A stretch of DNA of 64,000 nt from Streptomyces tirandamycinicus. GTDB taxonomy: Bacteria > Actinomycetota > Actinomycetes > Streptomycetales > Streptomycetaceae. Positions 8,801-17,713 of this stretch are shown piece after piece. The DNA is taken from assembly GCF_003097515.1 (NCBI RefSeq), contig NZ_CP029188.1:3598501-3662500 (forward strand), in the 5' to 3' direction. Below the pieces are notes generated by a model. The model was not told the DNA's origin. It saw nothing but the letters and a program-made list of their open reading frames with translations, and made no database searches. The position numbers and the translations under genes were made by a program. Within the stretch, counting starts at the first letter, position 1; the number at the start of each line of letters is the position of its first letter.

Positions 8801-9182
8801 GGGCCCAGGTGGTGGAGTCCGGAGTGTGCCGGGCTGTGACCTCGACGTCCTTGCCGGTGCGCCGCGCCTCCCGGACCGCCTCGGCGGCTTCGACGGGTTG
8901 CTGACGGGCCGCGTCACGCCCGGCGCGCGGCGAGGGCTCGTGCCCGCGTTCGCCGGTGAGGTGCACACCCACGGGCACGGCGATCGCGGCGGCGAGCACG
9001 CCGGCCAGAACGGCGAATCCGCGCCGCCTCCGACGCCGCTTCAATTCGGCGCAGCCAAGGAGTAGTTCGGTGGAACTCGCGTCGTCGTTCGGCGCGCCCT
9101 CCGTGCGTGCTCCCTCGGTCCGCGCTTCCTTCTGCGGTGGAGAATTCTCCGTGCTCTCCACGTTCTTCGAGGCGTCCATCAT
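5835..9182 (-). CDS. membrane-anchored surface protein with DNRLRE and FG-GAP repeats
   Basis: The product is 1,115 aa. Residues 1-54 are a charged cytoplasmic tail ending in a run of arginines. Residues about 55-75 (GFAVLAGVLAAAIAVPVGVHL) are a membrane anchor, so the rest is outside. Around residues 400-585 is a DNRLRE-type beta-sandwich (KNWTLLYAKYPG to SPYVEVVYNRAPNEP). Fibronectin-like segments follow, and three FG-GAP/VCBS-type blades lie in the last ~300 residues (GDVTGDQVPDVY, GDATGDGRPDLL, PDVTGDGVPDVW), which bind calcium in known members. The start at 9182 has GGGGGGAAGG upstream; a longer frame to 9263 lacks this. It is divergent from the RHS toxin gene, so a surface or delivery partner role is plausible but inferred. 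Confidence 0.85.
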   Translation of the reverse strand: MMDASKNVESTENSPPQKEARTEGARTEGAPNDDASSTELLLGCAELKRRRRRRGFAVLAGVLAAAIAVPVGVHLTGERGHEPSPRAGRDAARQQPVEAAEAVREARRTGKDVEVTARHTPDSTTWARPDGLLRTRTYSDTIRARVGGEWKPVDTTLQRVDGGYTPRAVNDPLLFSAGSADHPGSRGGAGEEDGGGRASRATVRTPLPGAGAVSPSSSDGTWTDLVRMTTGGHDLVVRWPGPLPEPLVNGPRALYQNVRPGIDLLLTARDGGYSHVLVVHTRQAAQDPLLDRLDYRLSSPSLSFTLDDATDVVSARDSTGEEFASSPTPYVWDSAGAVRATIGEPVPAPDPAVGSTALALPGLAGPQPGSHDAVLDASLDDDGVLGLDVDEELLADPETVYPVFIDPSFKGRKKNWTLLYAKYPGSSFYNGQNFNDGTNDARVGYESTTGGLSRSVFTFEYGSTLHGTKVQSATFRALQTYSWGCSSRQYNLYLTGAISSSSTWNKQPSWTRVLSSQTNGHGYKSGSCPDKWVAMDIKSAAQEASDKKWTALTLGLRAANESDTNAWKKFQANGESSPYVEVVYNRAPNEPTGSLMKTSPGGTCDTASPYLSIGKQDITFSSSASDADGNLKYLHLKVWRTGFASSPLHDADHATNSTGAMTPYTIPWSSFTHGATYTWSVYSKDAEGATSAWGPPHTTALCQFTVDHSAPNSPGVSSAAFPPPGDDGSTWSTSAFGTAGQFVFTPNGPAAGVKEYQYSFNTAFDKKALPDSANGGRAVVTLQPPHAGPSVLYVRSADSVGNISGVTKYLFNVRPSPQLDAAGDVTGDQVPDVYTIDPSGNLLLYAKTQGTDRLHFSMAAAYSAAGDGAALLDDGYWTDALISHNGDWLPGDGIQDLVARMPDGKLYVYPGDGYGGFDVGQRREMLLPGGAPATGALTQILSVGDATGDGRPDLLATAGSGLWAFTGYTGASFSGVTQLSGDDWSQRDLVQVDDVRGGAGLDLVYRTDTTGRIYLRQGKLAGAGTDLSSFAVQTAAEGGVDFLYGSAGWHSDDVPFVLGTPDVTGDGVPDVWAVRSDGNASVYLGSGTVRLGSTAMFNVVNTSVGTSWSGHTAIG

Positions 9183-9677
9183 ATCCTTCCCCCCGCGGGC
9201 GCCTGGATGGCTGAGCTGCCCTCGGAACTCCTGCTCTGTGCAGACGTGTGCGCAGCAGAGCATGACTCATCTTCACGTTTTCGTCACCGCCCGGCCGGTG
9301 CCCGGTCCGGCGGAACCGCAGGCCTGCCGAGCGCGTCCATTCGGTGAACGGTGGCCTGTGAGCAGGTGCCTCGCCCGATCCGGCCACCCTGGAAAGAGGG
9401 CATCCCAGGACATTGCCCACAGCCCTCGGGTGCTCTCTGGAATACTTTCGCCGATATATCCCGAATGGCGTCCCGCTGCCGGGTCCCAGCGATTCGACGG
9501 CTGATGTGCCGTCAATTCACTTCAGTCGGCAATCCATCCTTTCGTGATCGTGATTGACGTCACACGCGCCCGGCGGTTATGGATTTTGCGTGCAGTCCGC
9601 CTGCACAATCGCCGGGCTATTTGTCGATTCCCTGTGCCCGTGCTGTCCGGCGGCGCGCAGTGGAAGTGGGGGGTTCC
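9183..9677. other. divergent intergenic region between surface protein and RHS toxin
   Basis: This 495-bp region holds no supported gene. It is visibly less GC-rich than its surroundings and must carry both divergent promoters. The candidate promoter for the RHS gene is listed separately at 9554-9582. Confidence 0.6.
9554..9582 (+). promoter_or_regulatory. candidate sigma-70-type promoter for the RHS gene
   Basis: TTGACG (9554-9559) and TTATGG (9577-9582) are separated by 17 bp, about 95 bp before the chosen ATG at 9678. The -35 matches the vegetative consensus at five of six positions; the -10 is weaker. Confidence 0.4.
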
Positions 9678-12600
9678 ATGTCCTCGTCCGATTCGGGACG
9701 TACGTTTCGCCTGCCCGGAAGAGTGAGCCGGTCTCGTGCGCGTGTTTCGCCTTTCACGCGCAGGCGTTCGGAACGCCGCCGCACCTCCGCCCCCCGCGGC
9801 ACCGGAATCGCACTCTCGGCCGTCCTCGTCGCGACGCTGCTCCCGGCCCAGGCCTGGGCCATCCCGCCCGGCGACCCGCGCAACGGCCCCAACCTGGTCG
9901 CGGTCCAGCAGGACACCCCCGCGGACCCGGACGCGGTGAGGATCGACGAGAACGCGGCCTGGTCCGGCGACCCCGTGGAGCCCCCGGCCGAGTACAACCC
10001 CACCGACGTCGCGCCCCCGGCCGGCGGAAACGCCGCCGTTCCCCTCGACGGCGCGGACGGCGAACTCGTCCAGGCCGGTACGCTGCCCGTCCGCATCGGC
10101 CAGGCGTCCCCGACCGAGACCGAGCCCGACCCGCCCGCCCCCAGTGGCACCTGGGACGTCGAGATCGAACCCCGCACCACCACCGAAGCGGCCGACGTCG
10201 ACGGCGCGATCATCACCGTCACGCCGCCCGGCACCGGCTCCACACCCGTCGACGTGGAGCTGGACTACGGCGCCTTCGAGGACCTGTACGGCACCGAGTG
10301 GTCCTCCCGCCTCCGGCTCACCCAGCTTCCCGAGTGCTTCCTCACCACCCCCGAGTTGGAGGAGTGCACCACCGCGGTCGTCGTCCCGAGCGAGAACGAC
10401 CCCTCCACCGAGACCGTCCGCGCCACCGTCGATCCCGCCGCGAGCCAGGCACAGGGTTTGTCCACCCAGGCCGGCGGCGGTCCCGTCGTCCTCGCGGCCA
10501 CCGACTCCGCCTCGGGCGCCGGTGGCACGTACAAGGCGACCCCGCTGTCCGCGACCGGCACCTGGTCCGCGGGGGGCAGCGGCGGCGGGTTCTCCTGGAC
10601 GTACCCGCTCACCGTCCCGTCGCCGCCGGCCGGCCCCGCGCCCAAGGTGGCGTTCACGTACTCCTCCCAGTCGGTCGACGGCCGCACCTCGGTCGCCAAC
10701 GGCCAGGCATCCTGGATCGGTGACGGCTGGGACTACCACCCCGGCTTCGTCGAGCGCCGCTACCGCTCGTGCTCCGACGACCGCAAGAACAGCCCGAACA
10801 ACGACAACAGCGCCAACAAGAAGAAGTCAGACCTGTGCTGGGCGAGCGAGAACCTCGTGCTGTCGCTCGGCGGTTCGTCGACCGAGCTGGTCCACGACGA
10901 TGCCAGTGGCGCATGGGTCGCCGCCGACGACGACGGCGCCAGGGTCGAGTACAAGGCCAAGGACGGCAGCGCGAAGGCGTCCCAGACCGGCGAGTACGAC
11001 GGTGAGCACTGGGTCGTCACGACCCGCGACGGCACCCGCTACTGGTTCGGCCGCAACGCACTGCCGGGGCGGGCCACGGCCACCAACTCGGCCTTCACCG
11101 TGCCGGTCTTCGGCAACCACGACGGCGAACCGTGCCACGCCACCGCGTACGCCGAATCCTCCTGCACCCAGGCCTGGCGCTGGAACCTCGACTACGTCGA
11201 GGACGTCCACGGCAACGCGATGATCATCGACTGGAAGCAGGAGACCAACCGCTACGCCAAGAACGAGAAGTTCAAGCAGCCGGTCCCCTACGTCCGCGGC
11301 GGCCACCCGACCCAGATCCTCTACGGACTGCGCTCCGACAACCTGACCGGCACCCCCGCCGGCAAGGTCGTCTTCACCGTCGACGAGCGCTGCATCAGGG
11401 AAGGCTCCACGGACTGCTCGGACACCGAGTTCGAGTCCAGGAACTACGAGGACAAGCAGCCCTGGTGGGACACCCCCTCCACGCTGCACTGCAAGGTCGG
11501 CGCCGCCAACTGCTACGTCACCGCCCCCACCTTCTGGAGCCGGATGCGGCTCACGGCGGTGACCGCCTACGGCCAGCGCACTCCCGGCACGACGTCGATG
11601 TCCCTGGTCGACCGCTGGAACCTGCACCAGTCGTTCCCCAGGCAGCGTACCGACACCCACCCGCCGCTCTGGCTGGAGTCGATCACCCGCACCGGCTACG
11701 GCACCGCCCGGGACGAGGCCGGCAACCAGCTGAGCAGCTCGCTCCCGCCGGTCTCGTTCCTGGCGAACGTCGTCGACATGCCCAACCGCGTCGCGAGGGG
11801 AACCACCGACCAGACCCCGGACTTCGACCGGCTGCGGGTGGAGACCATCCGCACGGAGACCGGCGCAGAGGTATACGTCGACTACTCCGCCCCGTGCCCC
11901 GTCGGCACGACCCACCCCGCACCCTCCGGCAACACCTCCCGTTGCTTCCCGGTCCACTGGTCGCCCGACCCGGACCTGGAGACACCGCCGCTGGAGTGGT
12001 TCAACAAGTACGTCGTCGACAGCGTCACCGAGAAGGACCGGGTCGCCCGGCAGCCCGCCGTCGTCACCACCTACACCTACGAGGGTGGCGCCGCCTGGGC
12101 CAAGGGCACCGACGAGTTCACCAAGCCGGAGCTGCGCACGTACGACCAGTGGCGCGGCTACGCCGCCGTGGTCGTGAAGAAGGGCGTCACCGCCAACGCG
12201 GGCAAGTCCGACGCGACCGAGCAGTCCCAGACCCGTACTCGCTACTTCCGCGGCATGTCCGGCGACGCGGGCCGCCCCGCGGTCACCGTGAAGGACTCCA
12301 CGGGCACCGAGACCCTGGGCGAGGACCTGCTCGCCCACCAGGGCCGGGTCGCGGAGACCATCACCTACACCAAGGCGGGCGGCAGCGTCGTCGCGCGCGA
12401 ACTGACCTGGCCGTACAGCAGGAAGACCGCGTCCCGGGCACGGCCGGGCCTGCCGGCGCTGGAGGCGTACCGCACGGGCACGACCCGGACGGACTCGATC
12501 CAGACGGTCAGCGGTGGTGCCACGCGGACGGTACGGGCGACGATGACCTACGAGTCCACCCACGACCTCCCGGTCACCACGCACACCCGCAGCCTCACCC

Positions 12601-15600
12601 CCAACGGCTCGGGCGGCTGGACAACGGGCGACCAGACATGCGCGACGACCTCGTACGTCCACAACATCGGCAAGCACCTGATCGGCCTGCCCGAGCGGTC
12701 CCGCACAACGGTGGGCGACTGCGCCGCGGCGGCGTCCGCGACCGGCGACCAGGTCGTCTCCGACGTCCGGACCGCGTACGACGCGCTGGGCGCCTTCGGC
12801 ATCAACCCGGTCAAGGGCCTGCCGTTCCAGGCCGACACGGTCGGAGCGGCCGGGACCGGCTGGATCACCTCCCAGCGGACGGCGTACGACGCGCTGGGCC
12901 GCGTCACCGAGGTCACCGATGCCGCCGGCCACTCCACCACCACCGCCTACAGCCCGGTCACCGGCCCCGCCTTCGAGGTCACCGTCACCAACGCACTCGG
13001 ACACGCCTCCACCTCGGTCTCAGACCCGGCCCGCGGCAACGTGCTGTCCGTCACCGACCCCAACGGTCGCAAGACCAGCAGCAGTTACGACGACCTCGGG
13101 CGAGTCACCGGCGTCTGGTCCCCGTCACGGACCCAGGGCACGGACAGCGCGTCGGCACTCTTCACCTACCAGATCGCGGACAACAAGCCGCCTGCCGTCA
13201 CCACGCGCACCCTGCGCGACAACGGCACCTACGAGGACACGGTCGCGATCTACGACGGTCTGCTGCGCCCGCGCCAGACGCAGACGGAGGCGCTCGGCGG
13301 CGGCCGGATCGTCACCGACAGCCTGTACAACGCGGGCGGCACGGTCCGGCAGACCAACAACGGCTACCTCGCCGCGGGCGAACCGGAGCCGCTGCTCTTC
13401 TTCCCGGAAACCGTGTTCGAGGTACCGAACTCCACGGAGACGGCGTACGACGGCCTCGACCGGGCGATCCGCACGACGACGCTCCACGAGGACGTGCCGC
13501 AGCACTCGGCCACGGTCCAGTACTCCGGTGACTGGACGCTGACCCGCACGGGCATGTCGGCCGACGGCACGACGCCGCTGTCGGGCAGCCGCGCGGCGAA
13601 GACCTGGACGGACGCGCTGGGCCGGACCTCCCTGATCCAGCACTTCACCGCGGCCGACCTCACGACCGACACCGACACCTCGTACGTGTACGACCCGCGC
13701 GGCAAGCTCGCCCAGGTCACGGACGCCGAGGGCAACGACTGGACGTACACCTACGACGCGCGCGGCCGGCTGACGGCGTCGACGGACCCGGACACGGGAT
13801 CGGCGACGTTCGGCTACAACGCCCTGGACCAGCGGATCTGGTCGAAGGACGGCCAGGGCCGCGAACAGCACACGCTCTACGACGCCCTCGGCCGGCAGAC
13901 CGAGCTCCGCGACGATTCACCGACCGGATCCCTCGTGGCCAAGTGGACGTTCGACTCGCTGCCCGGAGCCAAGGGCCACCCGGTCGCCTCCACCCGCTAC
14001 CACAACGGTGCCGCGTTCACGAGCGAGGTGACCGGCTACGACAGCGAGTACCGGCCGACGGGCTCGAAGACCACGATCCCATCGACGTCGGTGACGACGG
14101 GCCTGGCGGGCACCTACGCCTACAGCCACTCCTACACCGAGACGGGCAGCCTCCAGTCGGTCCAGCTGCCGGCGACGCCCGGTGGACTGGCGGCGGAGAA
14201 GGTGATCACCCGCTACAACGGCGAGGGCGCACCGGTCACCACGTCGGGGCTCGCCTGGTACACGGCCGACACCCGCTACAGCCCCTACGGAGAGGTGCTG
14301 CGCACGGTCTCCGGCGAGGCGCCGCGGCGTGTGTGGACGACCCACATCTACAACGCCAACACCGGCCGCATCCACCAGTCGGTCACGGACCGCGAGACGC
14401 TCAACCCGTCCCGGATCTCGGCACTGACGTACGGTTACGACACCGTCGGCAACATCACCTCGATCACCGACACCCAGTCGTCGTCACGCGTGGACCGCCA
14501 GTGCTTCGCCTACGACCCGATGGGCCGGCTGGTCCACGCCTGGACTGGTACCACGGGCTGCCCCACCGCGTCGGGCGCCCAGGGCTCGGGCCCTGACCGC
14601 GCCGAGGTGTCCCCGGGCATCGACGGCGGCGGCTACTGGCAGTCGTACGCGTTCGACGCGATCGGCAACCGCACGCGGATGACCGTCCACGACCTCGCCG
14701 ACCCGGGCCTGGACGACGTCCACACCTACACCCACGGCACCACCATCGGCGGCTCCCAGCCCGCACCCACGGTCCAGCCCCACACCCTCACCAAGGTCGA
14801 GTCGACCGTGCGCGAGCCCGGCTCGACGGTGAACTCGCAGCAGACCTACGCCTACGACAGCTTCGGCAACACCACCCAGCGGGTGATCGGCGGTAACACC
14901 CAGGCCCTGACGTGGGACCGCCGCAACAAGCTCACGTCGGTCGACACGGACAACAACGGCACGCCCAACGTCACCTATCTGTACGACGCGTCGGGCAACC
15001 GCCTGATCGAGGACGACGGCACCACCCGGACCCTCTACCTCGGCGAAGCCGAGATCACCGTCAACACCTCCGGCCAGGCCATGGACGCCCGCCGCTACTA
15101 CAGCCACCCCGGTGCCCCGACCACGGTCCGCACCACGGGCGGCAAGACCACGGGCCACAAGCTGACCGTCCTGCTCACCGACCACCACAACACGGCCACG
15201 AACTCCGTCGACCAGACCGCCGGCCAGGGAATCCTGCGCCGTACGTACGACCCGTACGGCAACCCCCGCGGCACCGAGCCCGCCGACTGGCCCGACCGCC
15301 GTACCTACCTGGGCGTCGGCATCGACGACCCCGCCACGGGCCTGACGCACATCGGCGCCCGCGAGTACGACTCCACCATCGGCCGCTTCATCAGCGCCGA
15401 CCCGCTCATCGACATCACCGACCCGATGCAGATGAACGGGTACACCTACGCCAACGGCAGCCCGGTCACGGGTTCCGATCCGAGCGGCCTCTACTGCGAC
15501 AGCTGCAACTGGGACACACCTCAGGGGAATCTCAACGGTAAGAGCAAGCCTGAAGGCGCCCACCCCGTCAACACCAGCAAGATCAGCAAAGGCGGGGGCA

Positions 15601-16862
15601 GTAGGCCGAAAGGCAACGGCAGCCAAGCCGGGGCCCCCAAGGGCCGCGGCGGCAGTGGGGTCTCCACGGGCACCGGCAGAGGCCCGGTGTGCTCGGTCAA
15701 GGAAGGCAACTGCTTCCGCGACGCGATGTCCGACGCCTCCCCACCTTCCGGCCCGTTCCTCGCAGTCGTGACCGAATTGGTTGTGGGCGGGCTCTGCGTC
15801 GGTGGCGCCGTGGCAGCCGGAGTCGCTACTGGCGGGGCAGCGCTCGCAGCTGCCGTAGGCTGCGGCGCCCTAGCGGGTGCGGCCGGTGCGTCGGTGACGA
15901 ACCTCATGTCCCCCGACGCCGACCACAGCGCAACCGGAAAGCTTGCTGATCAGGCTGAGGGGGCTGCGTGGGGAGCGACAGGTGGCCTGCTCGGGTGGGG
16001 CATTGGCACTTTGGCCGCCCACCGGGCAACAACAGCAGCAGCGAAGGTGCTCGGCAAGTGCTCCCGCCACAGCTTCCTCCCCGGCACGAGAGTCAAGCTG
16101 GCGGACGGATCCATCAAGGACATCGAGGATGTGACGACTGAGGACAAGGTCCTCGCAACCGATCCTGAAACTGGTGAAACTGCCAACAAGTCCGTCGCAG
16201 CCGTCATCACCACCGAAGACGACAAGGAGTTCATCACCCTCACCGTCTCGACGGATGACGGTCCCGAAGCCAATACTGCTGAGATCACGGCAACGGACAG
16301 CCATCCCTTCTGGGTTCCCGGTCTGCGAAAGTGGGTCGACGCGGGCGACCTCAAACCTGGCAACCTCCTGCGTACCAGCGCAGGAACCTACGCCCAGGTA
16401 ACCAACGTCGACCACTACACCAAGCGCCAGCGGACACACGACCTCACCGTCGCCGACATCCACACGTACTATGTGCTGGCTGGCAAGACTCCGGTGCTGG
16501 TACATAACGCCGGTGAATGTCCTGTCACTGGATTGCCGCACGGCGCCCTTGGTGAAAGTGCCACTCTTCAGAGGCTTCAAAATGAGGGGTACACGAACAT
16601 CACAAGAGAAGTCAGATTCAAGAACAGTCAAGGGGATGTATTCCGTGCCGACTTCGTTGCGCAGAACCCCGCAGGGAACTGGGTGGCGGTTGAGGTGAAG
16701 ACCGGTAGAGGCGCATCTCTGACCGACAATCAAGCGCTGGGATACGCTGAGCTTGGTCATGGCGGTGCGGTGCTGAATACGAGCCGGGTGCCGGGCCTGA
16801 AGAAGGGCTCAACGGTCACGATGAAGGTAGAAGTGGACCTGTGGCGCTGTCCTGACTGCTAG
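9678..16862 (+). CDS. secreted RHS/YD-repeat polymorphic toxin with Hint domain and nuclease-like tip
   Basis: The product is 2,394 aa. A Sec signal peptide follows an arginine-rich n-region (hydrophobic core GIALSAVLVATLLP, cleavage likely after AQAWA). The N-terminal part is the usual Streptomyces RHS leader (SWTYPLTVPSPPAGPAPKVAF). A long array of YD repeats follows (YDALGRVTEVTD, YDARGRLTASTD, YDASGNRLIEDDG), closed by the RHS terminal core IGRFISADPL...NGSPVTGSDPSGLY. Next are a glycine/alanine-rich hydrophobic segment and a Hint domain from Cys2128 (CSRHSFLPGT) through TDSHPFW to VLVHN2277. The last ~117 residues are the tip; RADFVAQNP...VAVEVKTG is a D-(x)n-ExK core of the PD-(D/E)XK nuclease type. 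By analogy with polymorphic toxins, Hint cleavage releases the tip into competitors. The ATG at 9678 follows GGGGGG. Confidence 0.92.
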   Translation: MSSSDSGRTFRLPGRVSRSRARVSPFTRRRSERRRTSAPRGTGIALSAVLVATLLPAQAWAIPPGDPRNGPNLVAVQQDTPADPDAVRIDENAAWSGDPVEPPAEYNPTDVAPPAGGNAAVPLDGADGELVQAGTLPVRIGQASPTETEPDPPAPSGTWDVEIEPRTTTEAADVDGAIITVTPPGTGSTPVDVELDYGAFEDLYGTEWSSRLRLTQLPECFLTTPELEECTTAVVVPSENDPSTETVRATVDPAASQAQGLSTQAGGGPVVLAATDSASGAGGTYKATPLSATGTWSAGGSGGGFSWTYPLTVPSPPAGPAPKVAFTYSSQSVDGRTSVANGQASWIGDGWDYHPGFVERRYRSCSDDRKNSPNNDNSANKKKSDLCWASENLVLSLGGSSTELVHDDASGAWVAADDDGARVEYKAKDGSAKASQTGEYDGEHWVVTTRDGTRYWFGRNALPGRATATNSAFTVPVFGNHDGEPCHATAYAESSCTQAWRWNLDYVEDVHGNAMIIDWKQETNRYAKNEKFKQPVPYVRGGHPTQILYGLRSDNLTGTPAGKVVFTVDERCIREGSTDCSDTEFESRNYEDKQPWWDTPSTLHCKVGAANCYVTAPTFWSRMRLTAVTAYGQRTPGTTSMSLVDRWNLHQSFPRQRTDTHPPLWLESITRTGYGTARDEAGNQLSSSLPPVSFLANVVDMPNRVARGTTDQTPDFDRLRVETIRTETGAEVYVDYSAPCPVGTTHPAPSGNTSRCFPVHWSPDPDLETPPLEWFNKYVVDSVTEKDRVARQPAVVTTYTYEGGAAWAKGTDEFTKPELRTYDQWRGYAAVVVKKGVTANAGKSDATEQSQTRTRYFRGMSGDAGRPAVTVKDSTGTETLGEDLLAHQGRVAETITYTKAGGSVVARELTWPYSRKTASRARPGLPALEAYRTGTTRTDSIQTVSGGATRTVRATMTYESTHDLPVTTHTRSLTPNGSGGWTTGDQTCATTSYVHNIGKHLIGLPERSRTTVGDCAAAASATGDQVVSDVRTAYDALGAFGINPVKGLPFQADTVGAAGTGWITSQRTAYDALGRVTEVTDAAGHSTTTAYSPVTGPAFEVTVTNALGHASTSVSDPARGNVLSVTDPNGRKTSSSYDDLGRVTGVWSPSRTQGTDSASALFTYQIADNKPPAVTTRTLRDNGTYEDTVAIYDGLLRPRQTQTEALGGGRIVTDSLYNAGGTVRQTNNGYLAAGEPEPLLFFPETVFEVPNSTETAYDGLDRAIRTTTLHEDVPQHSATVQYSGDWTLTRTGMSADGTTPLSGSRAAKTWTDALGRTSLIQHFTAADLTTDTDTSYVYDPRGKLAQVTDAEGNDWTYTYDARGRLTASTDPDTGSATFGYNALDQRIWSKDGQGREQHTLYDALGRQTELRDDSPTGSLVAKWTFDSLPGAKGHPVASTRYHNGAAFTSEVTGYDSEYRPTGSKTTIPSTSVTTGLAGTYAYSHSYTETGSLQSVQLPATPGGLAAEKVITRYNGEGAPVTTSGLAWYTADTRYSPYGEVLRTVSGEAPRRVWTTHIYNANTGRIHQSVTDRETLNPSRISALTYGYDTVGNITSITDTQSSSRVDRQCFAYDPMGRLVHAWTGTTGCPTASGAQGSGPDRAEVSPGIDGGGYWQSYAFDAIGNRTRMTVHDLADPGLDDVHTYTHGTTIGGSQPAPTVQPHTLTKVESTVREPGSTVNSQQTYAYDSFGNTTQRVIGGNTQALTWDRRNKLTSVDTDNNGTPNVTYLYDASGNRLIEDDGTTRTLYLGEAEITVNTSGQAMDARRYYSHPGAPTTVRTTGGKTTGHKLTVLLTDHHNTATNSVDQTAGQGILRRTYDPYGNPRGTEPADWPDRRTYLGVGIDDPATGLTHIGAREYDSTIGRFISADPLIDITDPMQMNGYTYANGSPVTGSDPSGLYCDSCNWDTPQGNLNGKSKPEGAHPVNTSKISKGGGSRPKGNGSQAGAPKGRGGSGVSTGTGRGPVCSVKEGNCFRDAMSDASPPSGPFLAVVTELVVGGLCVGGAVAAGVATGGAALAAAVGCGALAGAAGASVTNLMSPDADHSATGKLADQAEGAAWGATGGLLGWGIGTLAAHRATTAAAKVLGKCSRHSFLPGTRVKLADGSIKDIEDVTTEDKVLATDPETGETANKSVAAVITTEDDKEFITLTVSTDDGPEANTAEITATDSHPFWVPGLRKWVDAGDLKPGNLLRTSAGTYAQVTNVDHYTKRQRTHDLTVADIHTYYVLAGKTPVLVHNAGECPVTGLPHGALGESATLQRLQNEGYTNITREVRFKNSQGDVFRADFVAQNPAGNWVAVEVKTGRGASLTDNQALGYAELGHGGAVLNTSRVPGLKKGSTVTMKVEVDLWRCPDC

Positions 16863-16911
16863 AGGGTGTGTCACTTCGAGAGCGTGGCCGGAATTTCTAG
16901 GGAGGCATTCG

Positions 16912-17523
16912 ATGGGATCAAAGGCCGCGGTGGTGGTTTTTGTCGAAGCGGAACCCAAAAGGGTTTTCCGTGACTCCGTCGTGATCGATCGCGCCAAGTC
17001 GCAACGTCTCGCGGAGATGGTCCTCGGAGCCACTTCGAATGAGGCAGGCCTTCTCGCGCTTGACCGGGCTGTTTGGCCTGATAGCGGGATTGTGTGTGCC
17101 GCGAGCCTGCCTGAGTATGAGGTTGTCTGTTCTCGCGAACTCGCGCGGCGTCGGCCCAGCGAGTTGACTGAGTGGATCTCCCAAGTGGCGAGCGGCAGAG
17201 ATGCCTACGCTGTTTTCATGCACAGTGCTGAGGACTGGGGGGCTTTCGCGATCTGGTCGGATGGTCGTCTAGTCAGGTCTCTGTGTGTGAGCCCGGATTC
17301 AGGGGTCATCGAGGATGTAGGCGAACGCCTCCCGTTCGAAGTTCCCTTCTGGGAAGGTGAGCATTCGGTTCGAAGTGAAGTGGGCTATAGCTTGCCCTTC
17401 CATCCGATCGATTTCGGAAATGAGGCGCTGAGGGAATTCTTCGGATTCATTCTTGAAGGTCGCGAGGATGAATCCTGTGTCGACCCTGAAGAGGTCGAGA
17501 TTCCAGCGTTTCGGGCTGTATAG
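16912..17523 (+). CDS. candidate immunity protein for the RHS toxin
   Basis: The product is 203 aa (MGSKAAVVVFVEAEPKRVFRD...), soluble and acidic, starting 49 nt after the toxin stop behind a clear AGGGAGGC. It resembles a conserved actinobacterial hypothetical family beginning MGxK-A-x-(V/L)-x-(V/F) (DUF6928-like, from memory and not verified). The base composition is less GC-rich than the core genes and matches the toxin tip, so tip and this gene look like one swapped unit. Position directly behind a polymorphic toxin tip is the usual place for the immunity gene. Function is inferred from context only. Confidence 0.65.
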   Translation: MGSKAAVVVFVEAEPKRVFRDSVVIDRAKSQRLAEMVLGATSNEAGLLALDRAVWPDSGIVCAASLPEYEVVCSRELARRRPSELTEWISQVASGRDAYAVFMHSAEDWGAFAIWSDGRLVRSLCVSPDSGVIEDVGERLPFEVPFWEGEHSVRSEVGYSLPFHPIDFGNEALREFFGFILEGREDESCVDPEEVEIPAFRAV

Positions 17524-17713
17524 ACGCAATCTCGCGCCCCGATTCGCCCCCTTGCTGGGCGTGAAGGTGCTTGACGCTGAGGCAGGGCTTCGGCGTAGTC
17601 GTGTGACGCCCGGTTCGTGGTGGTCCTTCAGGTGAGTGGCGGGGCCGGAACGTGACAGGCGCGGCTTCCAAGATCATGGAGTTCTCTACGCCCCGTGATC
17701 CGAGTGGAAGACC

